Below are positions 8,358-15,901 of a DNA stretch of 64,000 bases, one piece after another. Source of the stretch: Streptomyces sp. S465 (GTDB taxonomy: Bacteria; Actinomycetota; Actinomycetes; Streptomycetales; Streptomycetaceae); assembly GCF_026898115.1 (NCBI RefSeq), contig NZ_CP114036.1, positions 1,054,001 through 1,118,000 of the forward strand, read 5' to 3'. Position numbers and translations under genes: made by a program. The stretch's first letter is position 1; each line of letters opens with the position of its first letter. The notes below the pieces were generated by a model, which saw only the letters and a program-made list of their open reading frames with translations, was not told the DNA's origin and searched no databases.

Positions 8358-9791
8358 TCAACTCCCCACCCCGAGCCCGAGGACATCGAGGACCGAATAG
8401 ACACCCAGCGCGCCGATGGCCGTACTGCTGAGCACCAGCGCGCCGTTCAGCACGGGGTTGGCGCGGAACCGCCGATCGACTTCCGTGCTGCGCAGCCGCC
8501 ATACCGCGATCACGACCGCGAGCAGGAAGATCCCGCCCGCGATGCCTCCGGCCTGCACCATCAGCACCGGCTCCTGGAGATAGAGGTAGAAGGCGGCCCA
8601 CAGGGGCGGCAGGACCACGGTGAGCAGACGGATGACGCGCTGCCGGGCCTTGACGTCCCGCCAGTCGAACACGCCGAGCAGGCCGAGGGTGTTGGTCCAC
8701 AGCCGTGGCACGCTCGCGGTGGAGGCGATGATCGTGGAGTAGAGGACGGCGATGGCACCGGCCAGGAAGAGGTACTTGCCGGCGGGGCCGAGGGTGTCGG
8801 TGTACATCCGGGACAGCGTGGTGATCATCTCGTTGCCCTCGGGCACCAGGTTCTGCCGGTGCAGGATGGCCGCGCCGATGATGTAGAAGGAGAGCGTGCA
8901 CAGGGTGCACACGGCCCATGAGGTGAGCGCGTCGATGCGCATCACCCGGATCCAGCCCTCGGCGCGCCGGGCCCGTGCCTCGGTGCCGTCGTCGGGGCCG
9001 GTCCAGCGGGCGTACCCCTTCTCCAGACACCAGTAGGTGTAGGTGGTCATCTCATCGGCGCCGACGCCGGTGATGCCGAACATGGCGACGGCGAAGCCGA
9101 GCGTCCCGGCCGGGATGGACAGGGTCAGTCCGGAGGCCAGATCGGAGCCGCCGTACGGGAAGTCGGTCCAGGGCAGTCCGACCGCGAGGGCGACGGTGGA
9201 GAGGGTGAAGAGAACGACGGTGATGAACCCGGCCTTCTCCACCATCCCGTAGCGGTTCGTATACATCAGCGCGACGACGGACACCACGACGATCACGGTC
9301 CAGGCGGTGAGCGAGGTCCGGCCCAGCGGTTCGCCGCCGATCGGGGCGAGGATGCTGAAGGCCGCCGCGGCGCCGCCGATCATGCCTCCGCGCTGGAGCA
9401 TCTTGGCGAAGTCCATGAGGATCCACAGCACGTTGATCCAGCCGACCCGGCCCACTCTGGGGGCGACCTGGCTGTAGCCGGCCAGGGCCGTCTTGCCGGT
9501 GAGGATGGTCCAGCGGGCCAGCTCCATCTGGACCCACACCTTGACCAGCGCGCTGGCGATGACCAGCCACAGCAGGACGAAACCCGCCTTGGCGCCCAGT
9601 GAGGTGGTGGTGATCAGCTCGCCGGACCCGACCACGGCGGCGGAGAGGATCATTCCGGGGCCCAGCCGGCGCACCGTGCCGCGTAGATCGCGCGGCGGTT
9701 CCTTGATGTCGCTCGCCCGCAGTGCGTACGGATCGTCGGACGGCGCCTCGTCCCTCGGCCCGACCTGCGTCGGCACACTCTCCGCCGTCAT
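8358..9791 (-). CDS. NRAMP-fold membrane transporter lacking the canonical metal-binding residues
   Basis: 477-residue polytopic membrane protein with about 11 hydrophobic segments and the overall NRAMP/LeuT-fold pattern, usually labelled 'Nramp family divalent metal transporter'. The family's TM1 DPGN motif is replaced by GSGE (GPGMILSAAVVGSGELITT) and the TM6 MPHN motif by VGAD (FGITGVGADEMTTYTY), so the canonical Mn/Fe site is absent. ATG 9791 is chosen over the upstream in-frame GTG because GGGGAGG sits just upstream. As first gene of an operon with a hydroxyacid dehydrogenase and aldolase, it more likely imports an organic acid than a metal. The fold call is good; the substrate is unknown. 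Confidence 0.8.
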   Translation of the reverse strand: MTAESVPTQVGPRDEAPSDDPYALRASDIKEPPRDLRGTVRRLGPGMILSAAVVGSGELITTTSLGAKAGFVLLWLVIASALVKVWVQMELARWTILTGKTALAGYSQVAPRVGRVGWINVLWILMDFAKMLQRGGMIGGAAAAFSILAPIGGEPLGRTSLTAWTVIVVVSVVALMYTNRYGMVEKAGFITVVLFTLSTVALAVGLPWTDFPYGGSDLASGLTLSIPAGTLGFAVAMFGITGVGADEMTTYTYWCLEKGYARWTGPDDGTEARARRAEGWIRVMRIDALTSWAVCTLCTLSFYIIGAAILHRQNLVPEGNEMITTLSRMYTDTLGPAGKYLFLAGAIAVLYSTIIASTASVPRLWTNTLGLLGVFDWRDVKARQRVIRLLTVVLPPLWAAFYLYLQEPVLMVQAGGIAGGIFLLAVVIAVWRLRSTEVDRRFRANPVLNGALVLSSTAIGALGVYSVLDVLGLGVGS

Positions 9792-9855
9792 ACGACCTCC
9801 CCGCTCTGTGCGTGTTGTGTGCGGAACGCTCGCACGATTGCACGTAACGCGCAAG

Positions 9856-9900
9856 AGTCTGCGCAGTGTCCACCATGAAACAGCGCGGAATGCGCAGACT
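9856..9900. promoter_or_regulatory. Candidate operator in the divergent promoter of the DeoR gene and the carrier operon
   Basis: A perfect 10-bp inverted pair, AGTCTGCGCA at 9856-9865 and TGCGCAGACT at 9891-9900, with a further CTGCGCAG at 9917-9924. It sits between the carrier start (9791, minus) and the DeoR start (9959, plus), where an autoregulated DeoR repressor would bind. The repeated core is TGCGCA. Confidence 0.6.
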
Positions 9901-9958
9901 GATAGTGTTGCTCAGTGCTGCGCAGCGTCGCGCGGAGTGAGCGGAAGGATGGGCCGCC

Positions 9959-10756
9959 ATGACTCAGGAGGCCGGGGCGGAGGAGCGCAGACGGCTGCGC
10001 GCCGGGGACCGCCGGGAGCTGATCGCCCGAATGATCCGGACCGATGGCACGGTCGTGGTCGAGGAGCTGGCCCGCTCACTGGAGGTGACCCCCTCCACCA
10101 TCCGCCGGGACCTCGCACTCCTCACCGAACAGGGCACCATCGCCCGTACCTACGGCGGCGCGATGAGCGCCGGTCACACCACCGAGCCCAGCCTCGGGCA
10201 GCGCAGCGGGCTCGCCGTCGCCGAGAAGGACCGCATCGGGCGCTGGGCGGCCGCGCGGATCGGGCAGGGCGACACCGTCATCCTCGACGCGGGCACCACC
10301 ACCGGACGGCTCGCCCACCATCTGCGCGCCCGCACCGACCTGACCGTGATCACCAGCGGGCTCACCGCGCTGCGCGAGCTGGCCGAGGCGGACGGGGTCG
10401 AGCTGATCACCCTCGCCGGGACGCTGCGCCACGTCAGCCAGGGCTTCGTCGGGCCGCTCGCCGAGCTGACCCTGTCCCGGCTGACCGCGGACAAGGTCTT
10501 CCTCGGCGCGGACGGGCTGGACGCGCGGCTGGGCATCTGCGAGGCGAGCCTGCAACAGACCTCGCTCAAGGAGATGATGGCCGACCGCGGCAAGGAGCTG
10601 TACGTCCTGGCCGACAGCAGCAAGCTCGGTCAGGCCCCGTTCACCGCCTGGGCCCCGCTGGACCGGGCATGGACGCTGGTCACCGACAGCGGCGCCACCG
10701 AGGCCCAGCTCGCCCCCTTCCGCGCGCTGCCGGACACCGAGGTGATCACCGTCTGA
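9959..10756 (+). CDS. DeoR/GlpR-family transcriptional repressor
   Basis: 265 residues, full length for the family. Residues 16-70 form the winged helix (IARMIRTDGTVVVEELARSL, then VTPSTIRRDLALLTEQGTI with the TYGGA turn). The C-terminal sugar-phosphate-sensor domain shows ILDAGTTTGRLAHHL, VITSG, LAGTLRH, FLGADGLD and VLADSSKLG. It is divergent from the carrier-dehydrogenase-aldolase operon, with inverted repeats between, so it probably controls that operon and itself. GGAAGG lies upstream of ATG 9959. Its 3' end overlaps the remnant glycosidase frame on the other strand by 11 bases. Confidence 0.9.
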   Translation: MTQEAGAEERRRLRAGDRRELIARMIRTDGTVVVEELARSLEVTPSTIRRDLALLTEQGTIARTYGGAMSAGHTTEPSLGQRSGLAVAEKDRIGRWAAARIGQGDTVILDAGTTTGRLAHHLRARTDLTVITSGLTALRELAEADGVELITLAGTLRHVSQGFVGPLAELTLSRLTADKVFLGADGLDARLGICEASLQQTSLKEMMADRGKELYVLADSSKLGQAPFTAWAPLDRAWTLVTDSGATEAQLAPFRALPDTEVITV

Positions 10757-10874
10757 CGACGTACCGCCCCGCGCCCGCCTCGAACGGTGTGTCATCCCCC
10801 GGCAGCCGCACCTCGGCCCGGGTGCCCGGCGGCACCAGCGCCTGGACCACCAGCTCCTCGCCCTCGTCGCCGCC
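10746..10874 (-). pseudogene. Remnant: C-terminal fragment resembling a GH78 alpha-L-rhamnosidase
   Basis: A minus-strand frame ends VPPGTRAEVRLPGD..FEAGAGRYVVRR then stop at 10748-10746. Small beta-strand endings of this kind ('VPPxTxAxVxLP...VGxGxY') are typical of the C-terminal domain of GH78 rhamnosidases and related hydrolases. Only about 42 residues are coherent; upstream the frame becomes proline/arginine-rich nonsense and no catalytic domain follows. The next intact gene (snapalysin) starts at 11589. I read it as a decayed 3' end. Family assignment is tentative because the fragment is short. Confidence 0.45.
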
Positions 10875-10982
10875 AACCCGCCTCGGCCCTGCCGTACGGG
10901 GTCGCTCCGCCTTCCGGCGGTCCGCGCCGGCACCCGGCTGCCGCCACAGCCCGCCGCTGTGCGGGGCCGGCCCGCCGCGAGG

Positions 10983-11015
10983 GAGCGGGCCGGGAGCCGT
11001 GCTCCCGGCCCGCTC
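10983..11015. terminator. Terminator hairpin of the snapalysin gene
   Basis: Perfect 15-bp stem (GAGCGGGCCGGGAGC with GCTCCCGGCCCGCTC) and a 3-base loop, 8 bases beyond the snapalysin stop on the minus strand. Confidence 0.85.
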
Positions 11016-11022
11016 GCCCGGG

Positions 11023-11589
11023 TCAGTCCTGGTACGTGCGCGGTGCTGCCGTCGCGCCCACGAGGCCGAAGCTGTCCTCGACCTTCGCCTTCTCGGCGGC
11101 GTTCGGGTAGGGGTTGGTGCAGGAGGTGCCCGCGCTGGCACCGGACATCAGGCTCGAACACGGCCCCGGCTTGACGTCCGGCAGACCGAGGATGTGGCCG
11201 AGCTCGTGTGAGGAGATCCGCACCGTGTTGTGGCCCTCGTCGACGGCCTGACGGCCGAAGTAGATCGTGCCGCTGCCCAGACCGGTCGACAGGGTCCGGG
11301 GCCAGCCGTTGTCCGCGATGATGCGGACGTTGGCCCGCTGCCCGGAGGCGGCGGGCTTCAGCTGGACGTTGACCACGCTCTCGTTCCAGACCGCCGCGCC
11401 CTTGGCCACGGCGTCCTGGAATTCGGCGGCCCCGCTGGCGTCGTACGTCACGACCCGCGCGGCGGCGGTGTGCTCCGCCGGGGCGGCGGGAGCGGCCACG
11501 GCCTGCCCGGCCGCCAGGGCGAGCACCGCCGTCACCGCGGCGGGTAAGGCGCGGACGGGCAGGACACGGACGCGCTTGCCGGATCTCAC
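11023..11589 (-). CDS. snpA: Snapalysin (secreted small neutral metalloprotease, M7 family)
   Basis: 188 residues, matching the small M7 proteases of Streptomyces. An Arg-rich N terminus and hydrophobic signal (ALPAAVTAVLALAAGQAVA) precede the mature part. The zinc site HELGHILGLPD is visible around residue 137: HExxH plus the third ligand Asp, the hallmark of snapalysin rather than the His-ligated metzincins. Cysteines near PGPCSS and GTSCTN probably form the disulfide. GTG 11589 is the chosen start: GGAGG lies 7 bases upstream, and longer in-frame starts would add a non-signal prefix. It is divergent from recQ. SnpA is classically activated by a LysR regulator (SnpR); none is adjacent here. 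Confidence 0.9.
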   Translation of the reverse strand: MRSGKRVRVLPVRALPAAVTAVLALAAGQAVAAPAAPAEHTAAARVVTYDASGAAEFQDAVAKGAAVWNESVVNVQLKPAASGQRANVRIIADNGWPRTLSTGLGSGTIYFGRQAVDEGHNTVRISSHELGHILGLPDVKPGPCSSLMSGASAGTSCTNPYPNAAEKAKVEDSFGLVGATAAPRTYQD

Positions 11590-11746
11590 GATCGGCCTCC
11601 TCGTGGGGTAAGGATGGACAAGGCGAGTGGGCATGAGCATGGCACGTGCCCGTCTCCTCGGCCACTGTGCCCGCACACCTTGCCCCATCCGGTCGGTTGT
11701 CCACAGCCGGTCGGCGCGCGTACGCCGGGCCCCCTAGAATCGCCGG

Positions 11747-13624
11747 ATGGCTCTCCCCGACACCGGCCCCGAGATGAGCGACGCGCCCGCCACCGACAGG
11801 AGCGACGCGCTCGGCGTTCTGCACCGCGTCTTCGGCTACGACTCCTTCCGGGGAGGTCAGCAGGAGATCATCGACCATGTCGTGGCCGGCGGCGACGCGC
11901 TCGTCCTCATGCCGACCGGCGGCGGCAAATCGCTGTGCTACCAGATCCCGGCGCTGGTGCGGAAGGGGGTCGGCGTTGTCGTCTCCCCCCTGATCGCGCT
12001 GATGCAGGACCAGGTCGACGCCCTGCGGAACCTCGGGGTCCGGGCCGGTTTCCTCAACTCCACCCAGGATCTGGACGAGCGGCGGCTGGTCGAGGCCGAG
12101 TTCCTCGCGGGCGAGCTGGACCTGCTCTATCTCGCGCCGGAGCGGCTGCGGGTGGAGTCCACGCTGCGGCTGCTGGAGCGGGGCACCATCTCGCTGTTCG
12201 CCATCGACGAGGCGCACTGTGTGGCGCAGTGGGGGCATGACTTCCGGCCCGACTACCTGGCCCTGTCCGAGCTGCACGAGCGCTGGCCCACGGTGCCCCG
12301 GATCGCGCTGACCGCGACCGCCACCGAGGCCACCCACGCCGAGATCGCCTCCCGGCTCAAGCTCCAGGACGCCCTGCACTTCGTGGCGAGCTTCGACCGC
12401 CCGAACATCCAGTACCGGATCGCCGCCAAGAACGAGCCCCGGAAGCAGCTGCTGGAGCTGGTGCGCACCGAGCACGCGGGCGAGGCGGGCATCGTCTACT
12501 GCCTGTCCCGCTCCTCGGTGGAGAAGACGGCCGAGTTCCTGGTCGCCCAGGGCGTCGACGCCCTGCCGTACCACGCCGGGCTGGACGCGGCCACGCGCGC
12601 CGAGCACCAGGCGCGCTTCCTGCGCGAGGACGGCCTGGTCATGGTGGCCACGATCGCGTTCGGCATGGGCATCGACAAGCCCGATGTGCGGTTCGTGGCC
12701 CATCTGGACCTGCCCAAGTCCGTCGAGGGCTACTACCAGGAGACGGGCCGGGCCGGGCGGGACGGGCTGCCGTCCACCGCATGGCTGGCGTACGGACTCC
12801 AGGACGTCGTCCAGCAGCGGAAGATGATCGACACCTCCGAGGGAGACGACGCCCATCGGCGCCGCCTCGGCGCCCATCTCGAGGCGATGCTGGCGCTGTG
12901 CGAGACGGTCGAGTGCCGCCGGGTGCGGCTGCTGGCCTACTTCGGCCAGGAGTCCGCTCCCTGCGGCAACTGCGACACCTGCCTCACGCCCCCGGAGTCC
13001 TGGGACGGCACCATCGCCGCGCAGAAGCTGCTGTCGACGGTGGTGCGGCTCAAGCGGGAGCGCAACCAGAAGTTCGGCGCGGGCCAGATCATCGACATCC
13101 TGCTCGGCAAGAAGACGGCCAAGGTCATCCAGTTCGACCATGACGCGCTGTCGGTGTTCGGTATCGGCACCGAGCTGCGCGAGGCCGAATGGCGCGGGGT
13201 GGTCCGGCAGTTGCTGGCGCAGGGGCTGATCGGCGTCGAGGGGGACTACGGCACGCTGGTGCTCACCGACGCGAGCGCGGAGGTGCTGAACCGGCGGCGC
13301 GAGGTCAGGCTGCGGCGCGAGCCGGAGAAGGCGTCGCGTGCCGGAAAGGGGAAGTCGGCGGCTTCGGCTTCGGGCAAGGCCAAGAAGGCTCCGGTGGATC
13401 TGCCGGAGGAGGCCGTCCCGGTCTTCGAGCGGCTGCGCGCCTGGCGTGCCGCGACCGCGAAGGAGCAGGGCGTCCCCGCGTATGTGGTCTTCCATGACGC
13501 CACCCTGCGCGAGATCGCGACCCGTTCCCCGGCCACGCTGGAGGAGCTCGGCACGGTGAGCGGGGTCGGTGAGAACAAGCTGGCCAAGTACGGCCAGGGG
13601 ATTCTGGACACCCTGGCCTCCTGA
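11747..13624 (+). CDS. recQ: ATP-dependent DNA helicase RecQ
   Basis: 625-residue superfamily 2 helicase unwinding DNA 3' to 5' in recombination and fork repair. Helicase motifs are in order: [12 protein letters not shown] (motif 0), [12 protein letters not shown] (Walker A, residues 56-66), [19 protein letters not shown] (DEAH plus the RecQ aromatic loop), [14 protein letters not shown], and [20 protein letters not shown] with [10 protein letters not shown]. The RecQ zinc-binding Cys cluster (VECRRV.., [10 protein letters not shown]) and winged helix follow, and residues about 535-620 form an HRDC domain. A basic Lys/Ala/Ser-rich linker precedes HRDC. ATG 11774 is a possible shorter start; no strong Shine-Dalgarno is seen for either. 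Confidence 0.95.
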   Translation: MALPDTGPEMSDAPATDRSDALGVLHRVFGYDSFRGGQQEIIDHVVAGGDALVLMPTGGGKSLCYQIPALVRKGVGVVVSPLIALMQDQVDALRNLGVRAGFLNSTQDLDERRLVEAEFLAGELDLLYLAPERLRVESTLRLLERGTISLFAIDEAHCVAQWGHDFRPDYLALSELHERWPTVPRIALTATATEATHAEIASRLKLQDALHFVASFDRPNIQYRIAAKNEPRKQLLELVRTEHAGEAGIVYCLSRSSVEKTAEFLVAQGVDALPYHAGLDAATRAEHQARFLREDGLVMVATIAFGMGIDKPDVRFVAHLDLPKSVEGYYQETGRAGRDGLPSTAWLAYGLQDVVQQRKMIDTSEGDDAHRRRLGAHLEAMLALCETVECRRVRLLAYFGQESAPCGNCDTCLTPPESWDGTIAAQKLLSTVVRLKRERNQKFGAGQIIDILLGKKTAKVIQFDHDALSVFGIGTELREAEWRGVVRQLLAQGLIGVEGDYGTLVLTDASAEVLNRRREVRLRREPEKASRAGKGKSAASASGKAKKAPVDLPEEAVPVFERLRAWRAATAKEQGVPAYVVFHDATLREIATRSPATLEELGTVSGVGENKLAKYGQGILDTLAS

Positions 13625-13633
13625 ACGGGCGGC

Positions 13634-13671
13634 CCACAGCCCGCTCCCGGCGAGCCGGGAGCGGGCTGTGG
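13634..13671. terminator. Bidirectional terminator between recQ and the convergent secreted-protein operon
   Basis: Perfect 18-bp inverted repeat (arms 13634-13651 and 13654-13671, core CAGCCCGCTCCCGGC) with two central bases. It lies in the 57-base gap between the convergent stops at 13624 and 13682 and should serve both strands. Confidence 0.9.
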
Positions 13672-13681
13672 CACGTTGTGG

Positions 13682-15901
13682 CTACAGCTCCTTGATGCGG
13701 ATGTCGCGGAAGGAGATCACATCGTCGGTGCTGTGGGTCTGTAGACCGATGTATCCGGAGGCGTACCGACGGCCGTCCGTGCCGGGGTCGCCGGCGCGCG
13801 GCGGGGTGAACTCCTGGCCGCCGGTGTTCTCGAACTCATTGATCAGCACACCGTTGCGGTAGATCGAGTAGTGCTGACCGACCACCCGGATCTCGTAGTC
13901 GTTCCAGCTGCCCTTGGGGGTGACCCCGGCGCCGCCGAGTCCGACCCGGTCGAAACCGTAGATCGAGCCGGTCTTGTACATATCGCCGTCGGGCCGGTCG
14001 AGGATCTGCACCTCGTGTCCGTACGTGATGGCGACCCACTCCGGGCGGGACTCCTCGGGGTGGTCGTGCACATTCGGGAAGCGCACGAAGACACCGCTGT
14101 TGGCGTTTCCGGTGCCGGGTGCGTCATCGCGGAACTGGAGCTTCAGCGAGAAGTCGTCGTACGTCCGCTGCGGGAACCACAGCATGCCCATGCCCTCGAC
14201 CGTGGAGCTGCTGGTGATGCTGCCGTCGTCGTTGAGACCGAAGGCCCCGCCGCCCACGTGTTGCCACGCCTCGAACGACTTCTCGGTGCCGTCGAACAGC
14301 GGTCGGTAGCCCTCGTTCTCACCGGGCTCGCCGATGCCGGACTGCCTGGCCGCCTTGTTGATCAGACGGTATTCGCGCTGGTCGATGACGCCGTCGGCGA
14401 GCAGCTTGTCGGTGACGGCGGTGACGTGCTTGAGGAAGAGGGCGTGCGAGGACCAGTCCTTCTCGTCCTCGATCAACTCGTTGATGGTGCACCGGCCGCG
14501 GGTGATGCGGTTGGGGACACCGGTGTCCACCGTGCCGACGATCACGGTGAGCCGCTCGTCCCACTCCGGGCACGCGGGTGCGGGCACTCCACCGCCCTCG
14601 GCCACGGTGAACGCGATCTGCCGGGCGGTGGCGGTGTTGCCCGCCGTGTCGGTGGCGCGGTACGCGACGGTGTGGCGGCCCACCCGGTCCACCACCACGG
14701 GAGTGGTGTAGGCGAGATACGGCCCGCTGTCCAGGGAGTACTCGACCTTCTCCACCCCGGAGTCGTCGTCGGCCGCGGTGAGCGTGACCTTGGCGCTGCC
14801 GACATAGGCGCCGTCGGAGTTCTTCGTCCCGCCGACCTCCGCCGAGACCACCGGGGGTGTGGTGTCCTGGGTGGGCGGGGCCACCACGGTGAAGTCCACC
14901 GATTTCACCTCCGACACGTTCCCCGCCCGGTCCACGGCCCGGTAGCGCACCGTGTGGTCACCGGTGTCATGGACCATCACCGGGCCGGTGTACGGCTGGA
15001 AATCCCCCTCCCCCAGGGCGTAGTCGATCCGGTTGACCCCGGATCCGGTGTCCGAGGCGGTGATGGTCACGGTGGCCATGCCGAGGTACGCGCCGGAGGG
15101 GTCCTGCTCACCGGAGACGGTGGCGGAGGTCGCGGGCGGTGTGGTGTCATCCGTCGGCGGCGCCACCAGGCGGAAGTCCGCCGACTTCACCTCCGACACG
15201 TTCCCCGCCTTGTCCACGGCCCGGTAGCGGAGGGTGTGCGTGCCGACCTCGTGGACCATCACCGGGGCGGTGTACGGCTGGAACGCCCCGTCCCCTTCGG
15301 CGACCTCGATCCGGTCCACGCCCGAGCCGGCGTCGGTGGCGGACACCGTGACGGTGGCCATCCCGATGTAGGCGCCGTCCGCGTTCCGCTCGCCCTCGAC
15401 CTTCGCCGAGACCTCCGGCGCGGTGGTGTCCTCGCCTCCGCCGCCGTCGGTGACCACCAGGACGCCCTGCATCTGGCCGTGGCCGGGGATGGTGCAGTGG
15501 TAGTGGTAGCGGCCGGGGCTGAGGGTGACCTCGGCGGTGTGCTTGCCGCCGCTGTCGTCCGAGGGGTTGGCGAGGATGTTCAGCGCGACGTCGTTGTTGT
15601 ACTCGGGGTCGGAGACGTCGAAGGTCAGGGTGTGCGGCATCCCGGTGGTGTTGCCGGTGGCCGTGCTGTTCTCGAAGACGATGGTGGCCTTCCCGGCGAC
15701 CGCGGTGGTGGGCGCCGAGGTGTACGCGGTGATGTCGTCGCCCGCGGTCCAGGTGAGGGTCTGCGGTACGGCCTGCCGGGTGTCGTCCCGCCCGTAGGCG
15801 GCCGTCGCCGTCGCCGAGCTCAGGCCGAGGACCATGAGCAGCGCGGCGAGGAGCGCCGTCCAGGGTCTGCTGGGGCTCTGGCGCCTTCGTTCCACGGTCA
15901 C
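13682..15901 (-). CDS. Secreted cupredoxin / Ig-repeat / DUF1080 (3-keto-disaccharide hydrolase-like) protein
   Basis: About 739 residues, secreted through a signal in residues 15-35. Residues about 45-150 form a plastocyanin-like domain with type-1 copper ligands (MPHTLTF His; HYHCTIPGHGQMQG Cys, His, Met). Three nearly identical Ig-like repeats of about 100 residues follow, each with TVTVSATDAGSG, VMVHEVGTHTLRYRAVD and AGNVSEVKS patterns. A helical linker leads to a C-terminal DUF1080 / 3-keto-disaccharide hydrolase lectin-like fold from about residue 530 (YRPLFDG, SGVFVRFP, WNDYEIRVVG, GYIGLQTH). GTG 15901 overlaps the upstream gene's stop (GTGA), with GGAAGG upstream. It is cotranscribed with the sugar dehydrogenase gene and probably works with it outside the cell on oxidised sugars. 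Confidence 0.85.
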   Translation of the reverse strand: MTVERRRQSPSRPWTALLAALLMVLGLSSATATAAYGRDDTRQAVPQTLTWTAGDDITAYTSAPTTAVAGKATIVFENSTATGNTTGMPHTLTFDVSDPEYNNDVALNILANPSDDSGGKHTAEVTLSPGRYHYHCTIPGHGQMQGVLVVTDGGGGEDTTAPEVSAKVEGERNADGAYIGMATVTVSATDAGSGVDRIEVAEGDGAFQPYTAPVMVHEVGTHTLRYRAVDKAGNVSEVKSADFRLVAPPTDDTTPPATSATVSGEQDPSGAYLGMATVTITASDTGSGVNRIDYALGEGDFQPYTGPVMVHDTGDHTVRYRAVDRAGNVSEVKSVDFTVVAPPTQDTTPPVVSAEVGGTKNSDGAYVGSAKVTLTAADDDSGVEKVEYSLDSGPYLAYTTPVVVDRVGRHTVAYRATDTAGNTATARQIAFTVAEGGGVPAPACPEWDERLTVIVGTVDTGVPNRITRGRCTINELIEDEKDWSSHALFLKHVTAVTDKLLADGVIDQREYRLINKAARQSGIGEPGENEGYRPLFDGTEKSFEAWQHVGGGAFGLNDDGSITSSSTVEGMGMLWFPQRTYDDFSLKLQFRDDAPGTGNANSGVFVRFPNVHDHPEESRPEWVAITYGHEVQILDRPDGDMYKTGSIYGFDRVGLGGAGVTPKGSWNDYEIRVVGQHYSIYRNGVLINEFENTGGQEFTPPRAGDPGTDGRRYASGYIGLQTHSTDDVISFRDIRIKEL

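Noticed and set aside
10076..13495. A 1139-codon open frame on the minus strand covering recQ and beyond.
   Set aside because: It is the GC-rich shadow of recQ and neighbours; it has no recognisable domain and crosses unrelated genes and a strong terminator.
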